From contig NZ_GG695977.1 in NCBI RefSeq assembly GCF_000159955.1, positions 112,089-163,128 of the forward strand: DNA of 51,040 nt, given 5' to 3'. Positions within the stretch are counted from its first letter, which is position 1; each line of letters begins with the position of its first letter. Below the pieces are notes generated by a model. That model saw only the letters and a list, made by a program, of their open reading frames with translations. It was not told the DNA's origin and did not search any database. This DNA is from Paenibacillus sp. oral taxon 786 str. D14 (GTDB lineage: Bacteria; Bacillota; Bacilli; Paenibacillales; Paenibacillaceae). Of this stretch, positions 18,942 to 29,104 are shown in pieces. Both the position numbers and the translations under genes were made by a program.

Positions 18942-19870
18942 GCGGCAAGCTAACCTGGACGCGGCGCGGGGAATGGCTCGAGCTGATGCCCGGCAAGCTG
19001 CCTGCGCGCGATGGGCAGGACCGTCTGGATGCGGCGATGGCTTGGCTGGAGGAGGGGCTGCAGGCTCCTCCTAAGCTGCTGCGTCGGCTGCGGGCCGAAG
19101 GCGGCATCAAGCTCGCCGGGGACCGTTTAAGGCTGCTGGCCTTTCCGGCCAGGGCATCGCAATATGCTCCGGTTGAGGCAGAGCTTTCGCTTTTATATGA
19201 GGATGATTTTTGCCTTGTCGTGCACAAGCCGGCAGGGCTAAAAGTCCATCCGGACGGCAACGAGGGGGGCGCTTCCCGTAGGGACTCGGCTCCGCCGGAC
19301 ACGCTTGCCAACCGCGTCGCGGGATGGTACGCCAGCCTGGGTCAGCCAATCGCTGCGGCGCATATTCACCGGCTGGACGAATATACGTCAGGACCGGTGT
19401 TGTTCGCAAAGAACGAATACGCCCATTTAAAGCTGGATGAAGCGATGAGCCGCAAGGAGATCGGACGGACTTACATCGCGTTTGTACAGGGCGTTGTTAG
19501 TTCCGCGCTTAAGATCATTGACCAGCCGATCGGCCGGGACCGCCATCACAATCAGCGGCGCCGGGTGTCCCCTACCGGCAAGCCGGCGATCACGCATGTG
19601 GAGCTGATGGAGGTATACCCGAAGCACGAGGTGAGCCTCGTTCGGCTGACCTTGGAGACCGGCCGCACGCATCAAATTCGCGTCCATCTGAGCGCAGCGG
19701 GCCATCCGCTCGTAGGGGATGCGTTGTATGGCGGCAGCACGAAGTGGCTGCCTTATCAAGCGCTGCATGGTGAGCGGCTGGTGTTCCCGCACCCGCTCAC
19801 CGGAGAAACGGTGGAGCTGGACGATCCTTGGCCATCGGCCATTATCCAGCTGCGAGATCGCTTTCGTTGA
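18938..19870 (+). CDS. RluA-family 23S/tRNA pseudouridine synthase
   Basis: The 310-aa protein carries the RluA signature [18 protein letters not shown], with the catalytic Asp in HRLD, plus [13 protein letters not shown] and the C-terminal [20 protein letters not shown] motif. An N-terminal segment resembles a reduced S4-like domain. The GTG start overlaps the hemL stop. Target uridines cannot be told from sequence. It occupies the slot between hemL and spoVID, where B. subtilis has no such gene, so it is a lineage addition to the operon end. A terminator follows directly. Confidence 0.92.
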   Translation: MSGKLTWTRRGEWLELMPGKLPARDGQDRLDAAMAWLEEGLQAPPKLLRRLRAEGGIKLAGDRLRLLAFPARASQYAPVEAELSLLYEDDFCLVVHKPAGLKVHPDGNEGGASRRDSAPPDTLANRVAGWYASLGQPIAAAHIHRLDEYTSGPVLFAKNEYAHLKLDEAMSRKEIGRTYIAFVQGVVSSALKIIDQPIGRDRHHNQRRRVSPTGKPAITHVELMEVYPKHEVSLVRLTLETGRTHQIRVHLSAAGHPLVGDALYGGSTKWLPYQALHGERLVFPHPLTGETVELDDPWPSAIIQLRDRFR

Positions 19871-19872
19871 CT

Positions 19873-19909
19873 AGCCGGGCTGTCTGATGGCAGCCTGGCT
19901 TATTTTTTT
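19873..19909 (+). terminator. Terminator ending the hem operon
   Basis: AGCCGGGCTG (19873-19882) pairs with CAGCCTGGCT (19891-19900) with one mismatch-like G-T, and is followed by ATTTTTTTA. Confidence 0.8.
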
Positions 19910-19952
19910 ACCTAATGTGAGAAGGTCTGTACCCTCCCATTGGCAAAAAGCT

Positions 19953-19981
19953 GGCATGCACTCTCTTTTGCAGCATATAGA
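19953..19981 (+). promoter_or_regulatory. Candidate sigma-E promoter of spoVID
   Basis: GGCATGC (19953-19959), 14 bases, then CATATAGA (19974-19981) resemble the sigma-E pattern (ATATT-like -35, CATA-type -10, 13-15 spacing). spoVID is sigma-E controlled in B. subtilis, which fits. Confidence 0.4.
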
Positions 19982-20056
19982 TTAAACGAGGATGATTTGG
20001 ATCAAGATTCATCGATTTCTAAATCAGGTTTGGATATGCTGAAAGGAGGTAACGAG

Positions 20057-21520
20057 TTGGCTGATCAATCCTATGGTCTCAGGTTTGATATTTATGAGCG
20101 GATACATCTTTCTGAAGATGTGATCGGCATTGAAGAGCTGGAGGAGATCGAGCTCTATCCGAAAATCCAGGTGATTCCCGGGGAGGAGTATGCCGCGCTG
20201 CGCGGCCATTTGCTGTTGTCGGGGGTGTATCGGGGAGAAGGAGAAACGCAGAGGCTGGAACATTATATTCCAGTCGAAATTACGATACCGCTAAACCGGG
20301 TGAACCGGTTGGAGGATATCACGGTTGAAATTGAAAACTTCGATGTTGACCTGCTTAGCTCGCGCAGCTTGAATATTACAGGCGTCTTGTCGCTTCAGGG
20401 GGTGGAGACCATCGCCTTAGTGTCCGAACAAGATGCATGGAAGGATCGCGAGTTTACGACGGCCCATGTCGTACCGAATCTGCCCGGCGACGAATCGGAA
20501 GCGGAATCGAATTTCAACACGGAGGATTCAGCGGATTACGCTTCGGCGGTGACCGAGCCTGAATCGATCCCGGCAGCGCCATTGCTGACGGAAGAAGTGC
20601 GCCAAGAGTCGGAGCCGACGTTCTCGTGGAATTCGTTAATCCGCGATACGACAGACGAAGAGTCTCAGCCGGAGCCGGAACTCGAGCTGCAGCAAGAGGA
20701 GCAGGACGAAGAACCACAGCCCATTCCGCAATTTGCCTCATGGCAGGCGTTCCCGGATGAAGTCCTTACCGCGCAAAAACGAAGTGCGGACGAGCCGCAG
20801 GAACCCGCCGCCTGGAGAGAGGATGTCCCTGCATTCCAGGAAGCTAGTCCTTGGGCGGACAAGGAATCTGAATCGGATTTTGACGCTGCTGCAGAGGTTT
20901 TTGCAGATCAAACAGAGGAGTTGGATGTAGACGCAGCGTTTCAGGAGGAAATTCGCCCATTCGCAGAATCCGCGCCGATTGAACGTGCGAGTGAAGTCGT
21001 GGAAGCGGAAGCTGCCGAGCCGGAACGGGTTTCGTATGGGCTAGGCGAAGAAGTTGCTGTAGTGTCAAACGATACGGTGAACGAAGACGTTTTGGAGGCG
21101 GATGCGGCGGCTGAAGCCGATCAGGGTGCACCTGCCCAGCCAGAAGAGAAGAAGGAAATGAAGATCGCATTGGGTGCCAAAAAAGGGGATGACGAGGGGG
21201 GCCGAGATAGCTTTGGCTTAACGAAGCTGATTGCCTCTTCTTCCCGGCCCGCTCAAGAACCGCAGGAGGAAGCATCGGATCAGCCGAGTCTGGACGACAG
21301 CAGAGACCCAAGTGAGGGTGAGGAGCTGCGGTGGAAGAACCTGTTCATCAGCAACGAGGATCAAAACCCCTTCCGCAAAGTGCGTCTCGTGATCGTGCAG
21401 CGCGAAGAGACGTTGGATGATATCGCCCAACGCTACCACCTGAGTCCACGGGAGCTGCAGCTGTACAACCGGCTGTCCGAGCATCAGGTGAATGAAGGGC
21501 AAATTTTGTACATTCCGTGA
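20057..21520 (+). CDS. spoVID: SpoVID, spore-coat encasement protein with C-terminal LysM
   Basis: SpoVID drives coat encasement of the forespore. From the TTG start this 487-aa protein has an N-terminal beta-rich domain beginning ADQSYGLRFDIYE (to about residue 150). A long very acidic Glu/Pro/Ala linker (about 160-435) is probably unstructured. A LysM domain of about 45 residues closes the protein, running from VIVQREETLDDIAQRYHL to ILYIP. TTG 20057 is chosen because AAAGGAGG ends 7 bases before it; an in-frame start at 19940 lacks such a site and would overlap the sigma-E promoter. Position after hemL and before valS matches B. subtilis, though ysxE is missing. Confidence 0.88.
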   Translation: MADQSYGLRFDIYERIHLSEDVIGIEELEEIELYPKIQVIPGEEYAALRGHLLLSGVYRGEGETQRLEHYIPVEITIPLNRVNRLEDITVEIENFDVDLLSSRSLNITGVLSLQGVETIALVSEQDAWKDREFTTAHVVPNLPGDESEAESNFNTEDSADYASAVTEPESIPAAPLLTEEVRQESEPTFSWNSLIRDTTDEESQPEPELELQQEEQDEEPQPIPQFASWQAFPDEVLTAQKRSADEPQEPAAWREDVPAFQEASPWADKESESDFDAAAEVFADQTEELDVDAAFQEEIRPFAESAPIERASEVVEAEAAEPERVSYGLGEEVAVVSNDTVNEDVLEADAAAEADQGAPAQPEEKKEMKIALGAKKGDDEGGRDSFGLTKLIASSSRPAQEPQEEASDQPSLDDSRDPSEGEELRWKNLFISNEDQNPFRKVRLVIVQREETLDDIAQRYHLSPRELQLYNRLSEHQVNEGQILYIP

Positions 21521-21548
21521 GGATCTCCCCGTGAAATCAGGCGGATTG

Positions 21549-21577
21549 TTGACTCCCGTTCCTTTCCAAGTTATGAT
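21549..21577 (+). promoter_or_regulatory. Sigma-A promoter of the valS T-box transcript
   Basis: TTGACT (21549-21554), 17 bases, TATGAT (21572-21577). It lies just upstream of the T-box Stem I. Confidence 0.75.
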
Positions 21578-21584
21578 AATATAG

Positions 21585-21890
21585 ATTAAAGTAATAAGAT
21601 CTATGGCAAAGACTTGGAACGGGAAGAGTAGGCAGCGTACCCTTCAGAGAGCGGAATCCACGGCTGAGAGATTCTGCAGGACATGTAGCTCACCGAAGTC
21701 GCCCGGGAGTTGTCCGTTTGAGCAGCATATCATATGGGGTTAGAACGGACCGGCAGCAGCCGTTATCTGCATGAGAGTCGCATTTCTTGCACCGGATGGT
21801 GAATGAACCGGATGCCATTGATGCGAAACAAAGGTGGTACCGCGAAAGTAAAGCCTTTCGTCCTTTGAGACGAAGGGCTTTTTGTTTTTT
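21585..21890 (+). ncRNA. T-box leader regulating valS
   Basis: This leader senses uncharged tRNA and controls read-through into valS. The T-box sequence AAGGTGGTACCGCG is at 21831-21844. It is followed by a terminator with stem AAGCCTTTCGTC (21851-21862) and GACGAAGGGCTT (21869-21880) and a T-run. Stem I base can form from GACTTGG (near 21610) with CCGAAGTC (21693-21700), and the AGAGAG and AGTA-type loop motifs are present. A GTA at 21685-21687, on the 3' side of the specifier region, would be a valine codon and is my candidate specifier; GTC at 21698 lies in the basal helix. Class is secure, specifier is tentative. Confidence 0.9.
21851..21890 (+). terminator. T-box terminator upstream of valS
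   Basis: A 12-position stem (21851-21862 with 21869-21880) and a T-rich tail. The antiterminator is formed by the overlapping T-box sequence. Confidence 0.88.
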
Positions 21891-22019
21891 CTTAGGCAGC
21901 ATGAAGTAGGCGCGAAAGCCCGTCCCGAAGTCTTATGCACACGGTGTGGAGCTGATGACGCCAGTCGACTATCTTGGGATCGCCAAGGCTATGCTTATTT
22001 GTAACGGAGGTTGAATAGG

Positions 22020-24695
22020 ATGACAGAAAATCAAGATCAACAAACTTCGTCGGTAGAAATGCCGACGACGTACGATCCGAAAGCAGCGGAGCAGAAATGG
22101 CACCGTTATTGGTTGGAGAACGGCTTCTTTAAAGCCGGACAACGGCCGGATGCCAAGCCCTACACGATCGTGATTCCGCCGCCTAACGTAACCGGGATGC
22201 TGCATATCGGGCATGCGCTGGATTTGACGCTGCAGGATATTTTGACCCGGACCAAGCGAATGCAGGGATATGACGCGTTGTGGCTGCCCGGGATGGACCA
22301 TGCGGGGATTGCAACTCAAACGAGAGTGGAGCAGCGGCTTAGAGAGCAAGGCGTATCCCGATACGACCTGGGCCGCGAGAAGTTCCTCGAACAAGTATGG
22401 GCCTGGAAGGACCAGTATGCGGGAACGATTCATGAACAGTGGGCCAAAATGGGCGCTTCGCTCGATTATTCGCGCGAGCGGTTTACATTGGACGAGGGCT
22501 TGTCCCAAGCGGTTCGCGAAGTGTTCGTGAAGCTTTATGAGAAAGGCTTGATTTACCGCGGCAAATACATTATCAACTGGGATCCGGCGGCGCGTACGGC
22601 GCTTTCCGATATCGAGGTAGAATATAAAGAAGTTAACGGGCATCTGTACCATCTTCAGTATCCGCTGAGCGATGGAAGCGGCTATATCACCGTGGCGACG
22701 ACTCGTCCAGAGACGATGCTCGGCGATACCGCCGTTGCTGTTCATCCAGAGGATGAACGTTATCGCCATCTGGTCGGCAAAACGCTTCGTCTGCCGATCG
22801 TTGACCGTGAAATCCCGATTATCGCCGATGAATACGTGGAGAAAGAGTTTGGCAGCGGTGCGGTAAAAATCACCCCGGCGCATGACCCGAATGACTTCGA
22901 AGTTGGTTTGCGCCATAACCTGCCGCAAATTAACGTGATGGACGAGACCGGCAAGATGAATGCTGAAGCCGGCAAGTATCAAGGCCTCGACCGCTTCGAA
23001 TGCCGCAAGCAGATCGTGAAGGATTTGCAGGAGATGGGCGTGCTGATCAAAATCGAGGATCACGTGCATCAGGTTGGTCATAGTGAACGGACCGGCGTTG
23101 TGGTTGAGCCGTATCTGTCGACGCAATGGTTCGTGAAGATGAAGCCGCTCGCGGAAAAAGCGATTGAAGCGCAAAAATCGGGGAACGGCGTTAACTTCGT
23201 ACCGGATCGGTTCGAGAAAATTTATTTGAACTGGATCGAGAACGTACGCGATTGGTGTGTTTCCCGCCAATTGTGGTGGGGTCACCGCATTCCGGCCTGG
23301 TATTGCGACGAGACCGGCGAAATGGTTGTAGCCCGCAGTGAGGAAGAAGCACGGGCCAAGCTGGGACGCGACGATATCCGACAAGACGAGGACGTGCTGG
23401 ATACGTGGTTTAGCTCTGCACTTTGGCCGTTCTCCACACTGGGCTGGCCGGATGAGGATAGTGCGGATCTCAAGCGCTATTTCCCAACGTCCGTTCTTTC
23501 CACCGGTTACGATATCATTTACTTCTGGGTTGCCCGGATGATCTTCACTTCGCTGGAATTCACCGGTCAAGTTCCGTTCAAGGATGTCCTAATCCACGGC
23601 CTCGTCCGCGACAGTGAAGGGCGCAAAATGTCCAAATCGCTGGGCAACGGCGTCGATCCAATTGAAGTTATTGAGAAGTACGGTGCCGATGCAATGCGTT
23701 ACATGCTGTCCACCAGCAACACGCCGGGGCAAGACCTGCGTTTCCGTTGGGAACGCGTTGAGCAAGCCCGCAACTTCGCCAACAAGATTTGGAACGCTTC
23801 GCGTTTTGCGTTGATGAACCTGGAGGGCGTGAAGTACGAGGATATCGATATCAGCGGCGAGCTGTCGACGGCGGATCGCTGGATTTTACACCGGATGAAC
23901 GAGACGGCCAAGGAAATTACCCGCCTGATCGACGCTTACGAATTCGGAGAAACCGGTCGATTGTTGTACAACTTCATCTGGGACGATCTGTGCGACTGGT
24001 ATATCGAATTCGCCAAGCTGTCCCTGTACGGGGAAGATGCTGCGGCTAAGAAGAAAACCCAATCTGTGCTGGCCTATGTGCTCGATCGCACGCTGCGCAT
24101 GATCCATCCGTTTATGCCGTTTATTTCCGAGGAAATATGGCAGCATTTGCCGCATTCTGGCGAAACGATTACGCTGGCGGCTTGGCCGGAATACGACCCT
24201 GCGCTGGAAGCACCGGACGCTGTTCAGGAAATGAATCTGCTGATCGATGTCATTCGCGCTGTGCGGAATATCCGCGCCGAAGTGAATGTGCCGATGAGCA
24301 AAAAGATCGAGCTCGTCATCAAGCCGGGCAGCGCGGAAGTGCTGGAAGTGTTGTCCCGCAACGAGCATTACATCCGCCGTTTCTGCAATACGTCGGAGTA
24401 CGAGGCTTCGCTGAACGCCGGCGTGCCGGATAAGGCGATGACCGCTGTTGTAACGGGAGCCGAGCTGTTCCTGCCGCTGTCGGGTCTGATTGATATCGGA
24501 CAGGAAATCGAGCGGCTGACGAAGGAACTCGACCATCTGAACAAAGAAGTGGAACGCGTTGAGAAGAAGCTGGCCAACGAGGGCTTTGTGTCCAAAGCGC
24601 CGGCTAAAGTCATCGAGGAAGAACGGGCGAAGATGGCCGATTATTCCGAGAAACGCGACAAGGTGCTGGCACGGATTGCGGAGCTGAAAGGTTAA
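22020..24695 (+). CDS. valS: Valyl-tRNA synthetase
   Basis: ValS is the class I synthetase charging tRNA(Val). The 891-aa protein has the HIGH motif in [12 protein letters not shown] (about residue 61) and the KMSKS loop in [11 protein letters not shown]. It also has an editing domain ([15 protein letters not shown]), the anticodon-binding region and the C-terminal coiled-coil arm (from about residue 825). ATG 22020 is preferred because GGAGG ends 9 bases upstream, whereas TTG 22011 abuts that site. Regulation is by the T-box upstream. folC follows after a palindromic intergenic repeat. Confidence 0.98.
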   Translation: MTENQDQQTSSVEMPTTYDPKAAEQKWHRYWLENGFFKAGQRPDAKPYTIVIPPPNVTGMLHIGHALDLTLQDILTRTKRMQGYDALWLPGMDHAGIATQTRVEQRLREQGVSRYDLGREKFLEQVWAWKDQYAGTIHEQWAKMGASLDYSRERFTLDEGLSQAVREVFVKLYEKGLIYRGKYIINWDPAARTALSDIEVEYKEVNGHLYHLQYPLSDGSGYITVATTRPETMLGDTAVAVHPEDERYRHLVGKTLRLPIVDREIPIIADEYVEKEFGSGAVKITPAHDPNDFEVGLRHNLPQINVMDETGKMNAEAGKYQGLDRFECRKQIVKDLQEMGVLIKIEDHVHQVGHSERTGVVVEPYLSTQWFVKMKPLAEKAIEAQKSGNGVNFVPDRFEKIYLNWIENVRDWCVSRQLWWGHRIPAWYCDETGEMVVARSEEEARAKLGRDDIRQDEDVLDTWFSSALWPFSTLGWPDEDSADLKRYFPTSVLSTGYDIIYFWVARMIFTSLEFTGQVPFKDVLIHGLVRDSEGRKMSKSLGNGVDPIEVIEKYGADAMRYMLSTSNTPGQDLRFRWERVEQARNFANKIWNASRFALMNLEGVKYEDIDISGELSTADRWILHRMNETAKEITRLIDAYEFGETGRLLYNFIWDDLCDWYIEFAKLSLYGEDAAAKKKTQSVLAYVLDRTLRMIHPFMPFISEEIWQHLPHSGETITLAAWPEYDPALEAPDAVQEMNLLIDVIRAVRNIRAEVNVPMSKKIELVIKPGSAEVLEVLSRNEHYIRRFCNTSEYEASLNAGVPDKAMTAVVTGAELFLPLSGLIDIGQEIERLTKELDHLNKEVERVEKKLANEGFVSKAPAKVIEEERAKMADYSEKRDKVLARIAELKG

Positions 24696-24706
24696 TTGAA
24701 AATAAA

Positions 24707-24767
24707 AGTTCAAGAAGTCAGGTTTGGAGCACCGAAGAAAAGGCTTTCGAAGATGACTTCTTGAACT
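24707..24767. repeat. Short copy of a palindromic intergenic repeat
   Basis: Perfect 14-bp inverted arms AGTTCAAGAAGTCA (24707-24720) and TGACTTCTTGAACT (24754-24767) enclose 33 bases. The segment next to the left arm (GGTTTGGAGCACCGAAGAA) closely matches the corresponding part of the element at 30626-30794, and the right end (GAAGATGACTT) also matches. It therefore looks like an internally deleted member of that family. It sits between valS and folC and could also act as a transcript-stabilising hairpin. Confidence 0.75.
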
Positions 24768-24795
24768 ACACTAATATTAAATGAAGGTGACTGAC

Positions 24796-26169
24796 ATGGG
24801 GGATCGTACAGAGGAAGAAACACGGCCGCTGAACAGCTATGCTGAAGCGGTCGATTGGATCAACGGGCTGCTGCCGTTTGGCATCCGTCCCGGCTTGGAA
24901 CGGATCGAGCTCATGATGGAAAAGTTAGGCCATCCCGAACGGAGGCTGAAATTTATTCATGTGGCAGGGACGAACGGTAAAGGCTCCTCCTGCGCTTTCC
25001 TGACCCGAACACTGCGGGAATGCGGTTATCATGTGGGGACGTATACGTCCCCTTACATCACAAAATTCACGAATCGCTTCCAATATGATGAGGAAGATAT
25101 CCCCGAGACGGTGCTGCTCGAGCTGGCGAACCGGGTTGCTCCATTGGTGGCTGAAATCGCCGGCACCGAACTGGGATCCCCAACCATGTTCGAGGTGAGC
25201 ACAGCGATCGCGATTTTGTATTTTGCGGAAGTGTGTTACCCCGATGTGGTAGTATGGGAGACCGGGCTTGGGGGAAGGATGGATGTGACCAATATTGTGA
25301 CGCCGATCGTCTCTTTGATTACGAACATCGGCTTGGATCACATGGACGTCCTTGGCGACACAATCGAGCAAATCGCCCGCGAGAAAGCTGGCATTATCAA
25401 GGCGGGGGTACCTGTGGTCAGCTGCGCCGAGCAGCCGGAGGCTGTTGCCGTACTGAAGGAAACGGCGGCAGCCAAGCATGCTACCCTCTATCTGATGGGG
25501 GAGCAGTTCCGGTACGAGCGGGTGGCGGTGGATGCCAAGGAGCAGCAGTTGCATTTTCAAGGTCCATTCCGGGAGATGGATTTTACGATTCGCATGCTTG
25601 GGGAGCATCAATGCAAGAACGCCGCCGGCGTCATGATGGTGCTGGAAGTGCTGCGGCAGTATATGGCTTTTATCCTCGAGGATGAACAGGTGCAGGACGG
25701 TTTCCGTACTTCCTTCTGGGCCGGACGGCTGGAAGTGGTGCGGGAGGAACCTCGCCTTGTATTGGACGGAGCACATAATCCGGAAGGTGCCGCTTCGCTG
25801 GCGAAAAGCCTGCCTGAAGCGTTCCAATACCGCAAGCTGCATTTGATGATGGGGATGCTGGCCAATAAGCATCATCAGGGCTACTTGAAGCATATATTAC
25901 CAATAGTGGATACGCTAATTCTGACCGAGCCCGATTTTCGCCGGAAAATGGACGCCGATGCGTTGTATGAACTCGTGGCCGAACTACAGGGGATAGAAGC
26001 GAAAGCGGATTTGGAAATCATCGTGGAACGTGACTGGAGAAAAGCCCTTTCGCTTTTGGAGTCACGGACGGAACGGGAGGATCTTGGGGTAGTCACCGGC
26101 ACGTTGTATCTGATCTCGGACGTGCGGGCGGCCCTTTTGCATCAAACCGATTCTGAAAAAGGCTGGTGA
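24796..26169 (+). CDS. folC: Folylpolyglutamate synthase / dihydrofolate synthase
   Basis: FolC adds glutamates to folates and, in many bacteria, makes dihydrofolate from dihydropteroate. It belongs to the Mur-ligase superfamily. ATP-binding P-loop [11 protein letters not shown] is at about residue 55, followed by [28 protein letters not shown] and [11 protein letters not shown] favour ATG 24796 behind GAAGGTGA; the in-frame ATG 24781 is also possible. Product is 457 aa. It overlaps the murC start by 4 bases. valS-folC is conserved with B. subtilis, but comC, which follows there, is absent. Confidence 0.94.
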   Translation: MGDRTEEETRPLNSYAEAVDWINGLLPFGIRPGLERIELMMEKLGHPERRLKFIHVAGTNGKGSSCAFLTRTLRECGYHVGTYTSPYITKFTNRFQYDEEDIPETVLLELANRVAPLVAEIAGTELGSPTMFEVSTAIAILYFAEVCYPDVVVWETGLGGRMDVTNIVTPIVSLITNIGLDHMDVLGDTIEQIAREKAGIIKAGVPVVSCAEQPEAVAVLKETAAAKHATLYLMGEQFRYERVAVDAKEQQLHFQGPFREMDFTIRMLGEHQCKNAAGVMMVLEVLRQYMAFILEDEQVQDGFRTSFWAGRLEVVREEPRLVLDGAHNPEGAASLAKSLPEAFQYRKLHLMMGMLANKHHQGYLKHILPIVDTLILTEPDFRRKMDADALYELVAELQGIEAKADLEIIVERDWRKALSLLESRTEREDLGVVTGTLYLISDVRAALLHQTDSEKGW

Positions 26170-27551
26170 CCATTTTGTTAAATACGACCGAACAACACGT
26201 ACATTTTATCGGTATCGGCGGATATGGCATGAGCGCCATTGCCCGCGTGATGCTGGAAATGGGGTATACCGTCACGGGATCGGACGTTGCCTCCCAAGAG
26301 TTGACGGAGAAGCTCGCCGCGAAGGGAGCGAAAATCTATATCGGCCATACCGCCGAACACGTGCATGGGGCGGATTTGGTCGTTTACTCTACGGCGCTGC
26401 CGCAGGATAATGTGGAGCGTTTGGAAGCGCAAGAGCAAGGCATACCGGTGCTGCATCGCTCTCAGATGCTGGCCCGCCTTTTGAATGAGCGTAACGGTGT
26501 TGCTGTTGCCGGAGCTCATGGCAAAACGACAACCTCGTCGATGATCGCGCTGGCGATGGAGCTTTGCGGTACCGATCCTACCTACATTATCGGCGGGGAA
26601 ATTATGGACATGGGCACAAATGCCAAAGCCGGACAAGGAAAATGCGTGGTTGCGGAAGCTGACGAAAGCGACGGTTCCTTCCTGCAGTATTATCCATCAC
26701 TTGGCGTCGTGACCAACATCGAGGCCGACCATTTGGAAAACTACGGCGGTGACTTCAATCGCCTGAAGGAAGCCTACGTGCAGTTTCTGAATCAGATCAA
26801 ACCGGACGGCAAGGCGGTCGTATGCGGAGACGACCCGAACATACGGGAATTGCTTCCTCGGGTACAAAGTCCGACGATTACGTACGGCATCGAAACCAAC
26901 TGCGACTATACGGCCCGGGAGATTGAGCTTGGAGATCGCTGTGTTACCTTTAAAATGTATCAAGGTGACCGGGAGCTCGGAACAGTGGAATTGTCTGTGC
27001 CTGGTCGGCATAATGTTTACAATGCGATGGCGACCGTGATCGTATGCATGGAGGCAGGCATTCCGTTTGATGAAGTTGTCAAAGCGTTGCGCCACTTCCA
27101 TGGCGCGAAACGCCGTTTCCAGGTGCTTGGAGAGAAGAACGGAATTCTGATTATCGACGATTATGCACACCATCCAACGGAAATCCAAGCGACGATCGCA
27201 GCGGCCAAGGCAACCGGCAAGCGAATTATCGCCGTCTTCCAACCGCAGCGGTATACGCGGACCTTTTTCTTGTTGGATGCGTTTAGCCGGGCGTTTGGAG
27301 ATGCGGATGAGGTGATCATCACCGACATTTATTCACCGGCCGGAGAGAAAGCGATCGAAGGCGTGAGCTCCTCGAAGCTGGTCGAATTGATCAAACAAAA
27401 CAGCAATCCCGGCGCTCGTTACTTGCCGACGAAGCAGGACGTAATTGCCGATTTGCAGCATCGTTTGAAGCCTGGCGATCTCGTGCTGACGATGGGCGCG
27501 GGCGACATTTACAAAGTGGGTTACGAGCTGGCCAAAGGGTTGTCTAACTAA
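26166..27551 (+). CDS. murC: UDP-N-acetylmuramate-L-alanine ligase
   Basis: MurC adds L-Ala to UDP-MurNAc in peptidoglycan precursor synthesis. The 461-aa protein begins with the Rossmann motif [14 protein letters not shown] and has the ATP loop [12 protein letters not shown]. It also has [24 protein letters not shown] and [11 protein letters not shown], all MurC-typical. Start is uncertain: GTG 26166 overlaps the folC stop, while TTG 26175 would give [11 protein letters not shown]. In B. subtilis murC lies elsewhere, so its place between folC and spoIIB is a local rearrangement. A very strong terminator follows. Confidence 0.95.
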   Translation: MTILLNTTEQHVHFIGIGGYGMSAIARVMLEMGYTVTGSDVASQELTEKLAAKGAKIYIGHTAEHVHGADLVVYSTALPQDNVERLEAQEQGIPVLHRSQMLARLLNERNGVAVAGAHGKTTTSSMIALAMELCGTDPTYIIGGEIMDMGTNAKAGQGKCVVAEADESDGSFLQYYPSLGVVTNIEADHLENYGGDFNRLKEAYVQFLNQIKPDGKAVVCGDDPNIRELLPRVQSPTITYGIETNCDYTAREIELGDRCVTFKMYQGDRELGTVELSVPGRHNVYNAMATVIVCMEAGIPFDEVVKALRHFHGAKRRFQVLGEKNGILIIDDYAHHPTEIQATIAAAKATGKRIIAVFQPQRYTRTFFLLDAFSRAFGDADEVIITDIYSPAGEKAIEGVSSSKLVELIKQNSNPGARYLPTKQDVIADLQHRLKPGDLVLTMGAGDIYKVGYELAKGLSN

Positions 27552-27575
27552 ATCCCCAGCTTGACACTTAATATG

Positions 27576-27619
27576 AACGGTCTTTACCGGGATGAGGTTC
27601 CCGGTAAAGACCGTTTTTT
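27576..27619 (+). terminator. Very strong terminator after murC
   Basis: A perfect 16-bp stem (27576-27591 with 27600-27615), 8-base loop and T6. The core reads AACGGTCTTTACCGGG. Confidence 0.95.
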
Positions 27620-27723
27620 CGTTCCTGACCAAATAGAAGCTTCACCCTTGTACAGGCTTGGCATAACCGTTGGATCGCTCTCATATGGATAGGGTAGAAG
27701 AATGGACAAGGAGCGTGCGGACC

Positions 27724-28884
27724 GTGAACAAAGCCAAAATGACATTCCGGTTTGACAAGGATGGCCGGGAAATCCGGCCAGAACGGGAGATTGCGGAGGA
27801 GCCAATGCGGAGGTCGATACCCCAATATCGAGCGGTAGAGACGGTAGAGGAATGGGGGGATCCCTTCACGGACCATACAGGGATGGGGCTCACTGTCTTT
27901 CCGGGCGGACAAGACCAGAGACAACGCCAAGATCCGATGGGGACAACTCGGGACGATTGGGAAGAAATTTACGACAAAGACCCTTGGCAGACAGAGTGGC
28001 AGGAGGAGACCCCTCCCATCTATACCCGTCCTCACCGAACCTCCTGGTGGAAGGTGGCCGGCTCTTTGACCGGAGCGATTGTTACGGGCGCACTGTTTGG
28101 GTATGTCGTGCTATCTTTATTTAATCAGGAGATCGAACTCCCTCTTCCAGGGATTAACACGAACACGCCGCAGCAGGTGGAATCGGGAGACACAGCAAGC
28201 CAGCCGGCCATGGGGGAGATTGAAGGGGAGGACCCCGCAACCGAGGATAACGTTCCGCTTATTAGCGTCGCATTGCCGGAGCAGACTTACTACTTCCTGC
28301 AATATGGCGTGTTTAGCACGGCGCAGGGGGTGCAGCTGGCGCAGGAGGAACTGCAAGCGTCCGGTATTGCAGCTGCCCGGGATACGGTCGACGAGAAACG
28401 GGTTTATGCCGGGGTCTCCACGGATAGAGAGCAATCGAAACTGCTTACCGGTCAACTGAAGGCGGCAGGTGTGAACCTGATTTTGCACGAGATCTCGTTC
28501 CCGGCAGCGGCTAACGTCCCATTTGCCGGCGAACGCGAAGCGTTGGAAGGGTTTATGGCGCAGAGCGCAGAGCTGGTTGACCTGCTTAGCACCTCGTCCG
28601 CAGCGCTGCTGACCGAAGCGGACCCGCAGCCGCAGCAGCACCCGGAACTAGAGCAATTGGGGGCCAAGCACCAGGCCTGGACACAAAGTGCTTCGGCGAT
28701 CCGCGGGAAATGGTCTACGGCGGGGGCAGCCCTGGCCGGTGAAATGGAGAAAGCGATCAACGGGGCGGTCGAGGCCATGAGCGAATATCAGAAAAACGGG
28801 GCAAAAACACTGCTCTGGGAAGTACAAAATGAGATGATGCGCTTCATTATGGCCGAGCAGTCACTCGTTCACGACGGAGTATAA
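27724..28884 (+). CDS. spoIIB: SpoIIB-like membrane protein (SPOR-type region)
   Basis: The 386-aa product (from GTG 27724) has a polar N-terminal half, one transmembrane helix (about residues 118-140, VAGSLTGAIVTGALFGYVVL) and an extracytoplasmic part. Around residues 200-260 the extracytoplasmic part resembles a SPOR fold (YYFLQYGVFSTAQGVQLAQEEL, then a second half ending in VNLILHEISFP). B. subtilis SpoIIB, which helps septal wall hydrolysis at engulfment, has the same topology and sits in the same place just upstream of maf. That synteny is the main argument. GTG 27724 is chosen because AAGGAG lies 9 bases upstream. Sequence similarity to SpoIIB itself could not be tested here. Confidence 0.72.
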   Translation: MNKAKMTFRFDKDGREIRPEREIAEEPMRRSIPQYRAVETVEEWGDPFTDHTGMGLTVFPGGQDQRQRQDPMGTTRDDWEEIYDKDPWQTEWQEETPPIYTRPHRTSWWKVAGSLTGAIVTGALFGYVVLSLFNQEIELPLPGINTNTPQQVESGDTASQPAMGEIEGEDPATEDNVPLISVALPEQTYYFLQYGVFSTAQGVQLAQEELQASGIAAARDTVDEKRVYAGVSTDREQSKLLTGQLKAAGVNLILHEISFPAAANVPFAGEREALEGFMAQSAELVDLLSTSSAALLTEADPQPQQHPELEQLGAKHQAWTQSASAIRGKWSTAGAALAGEMEKAINGAVEAMSEYQKNGAKTLLWEVQNEMMRFIMAEQSLVHDGV

Positions 28885-28910
28885 ATATGCAACAGGACAT
28901 TTAATCCAAA

Positions 28911-28946
28911 GACAGGGGGCTGGAAATAGTTTCCCCTGTCCTTTTT
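28911..28946 (+). terminator. Terminator after the SpoIIB-like gene
   Basis: GACAGGGG (28911-28918) pairs with CCCCTGTC (28933-28940), followed by CTTTTT. Confidence 0.85.
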
Positions 28947-28950
28947 GTGT

Positions 28951-28980
28951 TTGCGCCTGGGGCCATAATAATCTTATAAT
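28951..28980 (+). promoter_or_regulatory. Sigma-A promoter of maf-radC
   Basis: TTGCGC (28951-28956), 18 bases, TATAAT (28975-28980). The leader before maf is about 118 nt. Confidence 0.55.
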
Positions 28981-29104
28981 AGGTTAGTGTCAAAAAATGG
29001 CGGGGATGACAGCAAACCGTTGTCGATTCTTATCTATTTTTTACCAACTTATGCATGTAACCATTCAGGACATCAATTCGTTTTCTACAAAGGAGAGTTC
29101 CATA

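Noticed and set aside
21969..23570. 533-codon open frame on the minus strand opposite valS
   Set aside because: No ribosome-binding site or recognisable domain; it mirrors valS codon structure exactly and is an antisense shadow of a secure gene.
28997..29104. Longer Maf N-terminus from ATG 28997
   Set aside because: No ribosome binding site there, while AAAGGAGAG precedes ATG 29105, which matches the normal Maf N-terminus.
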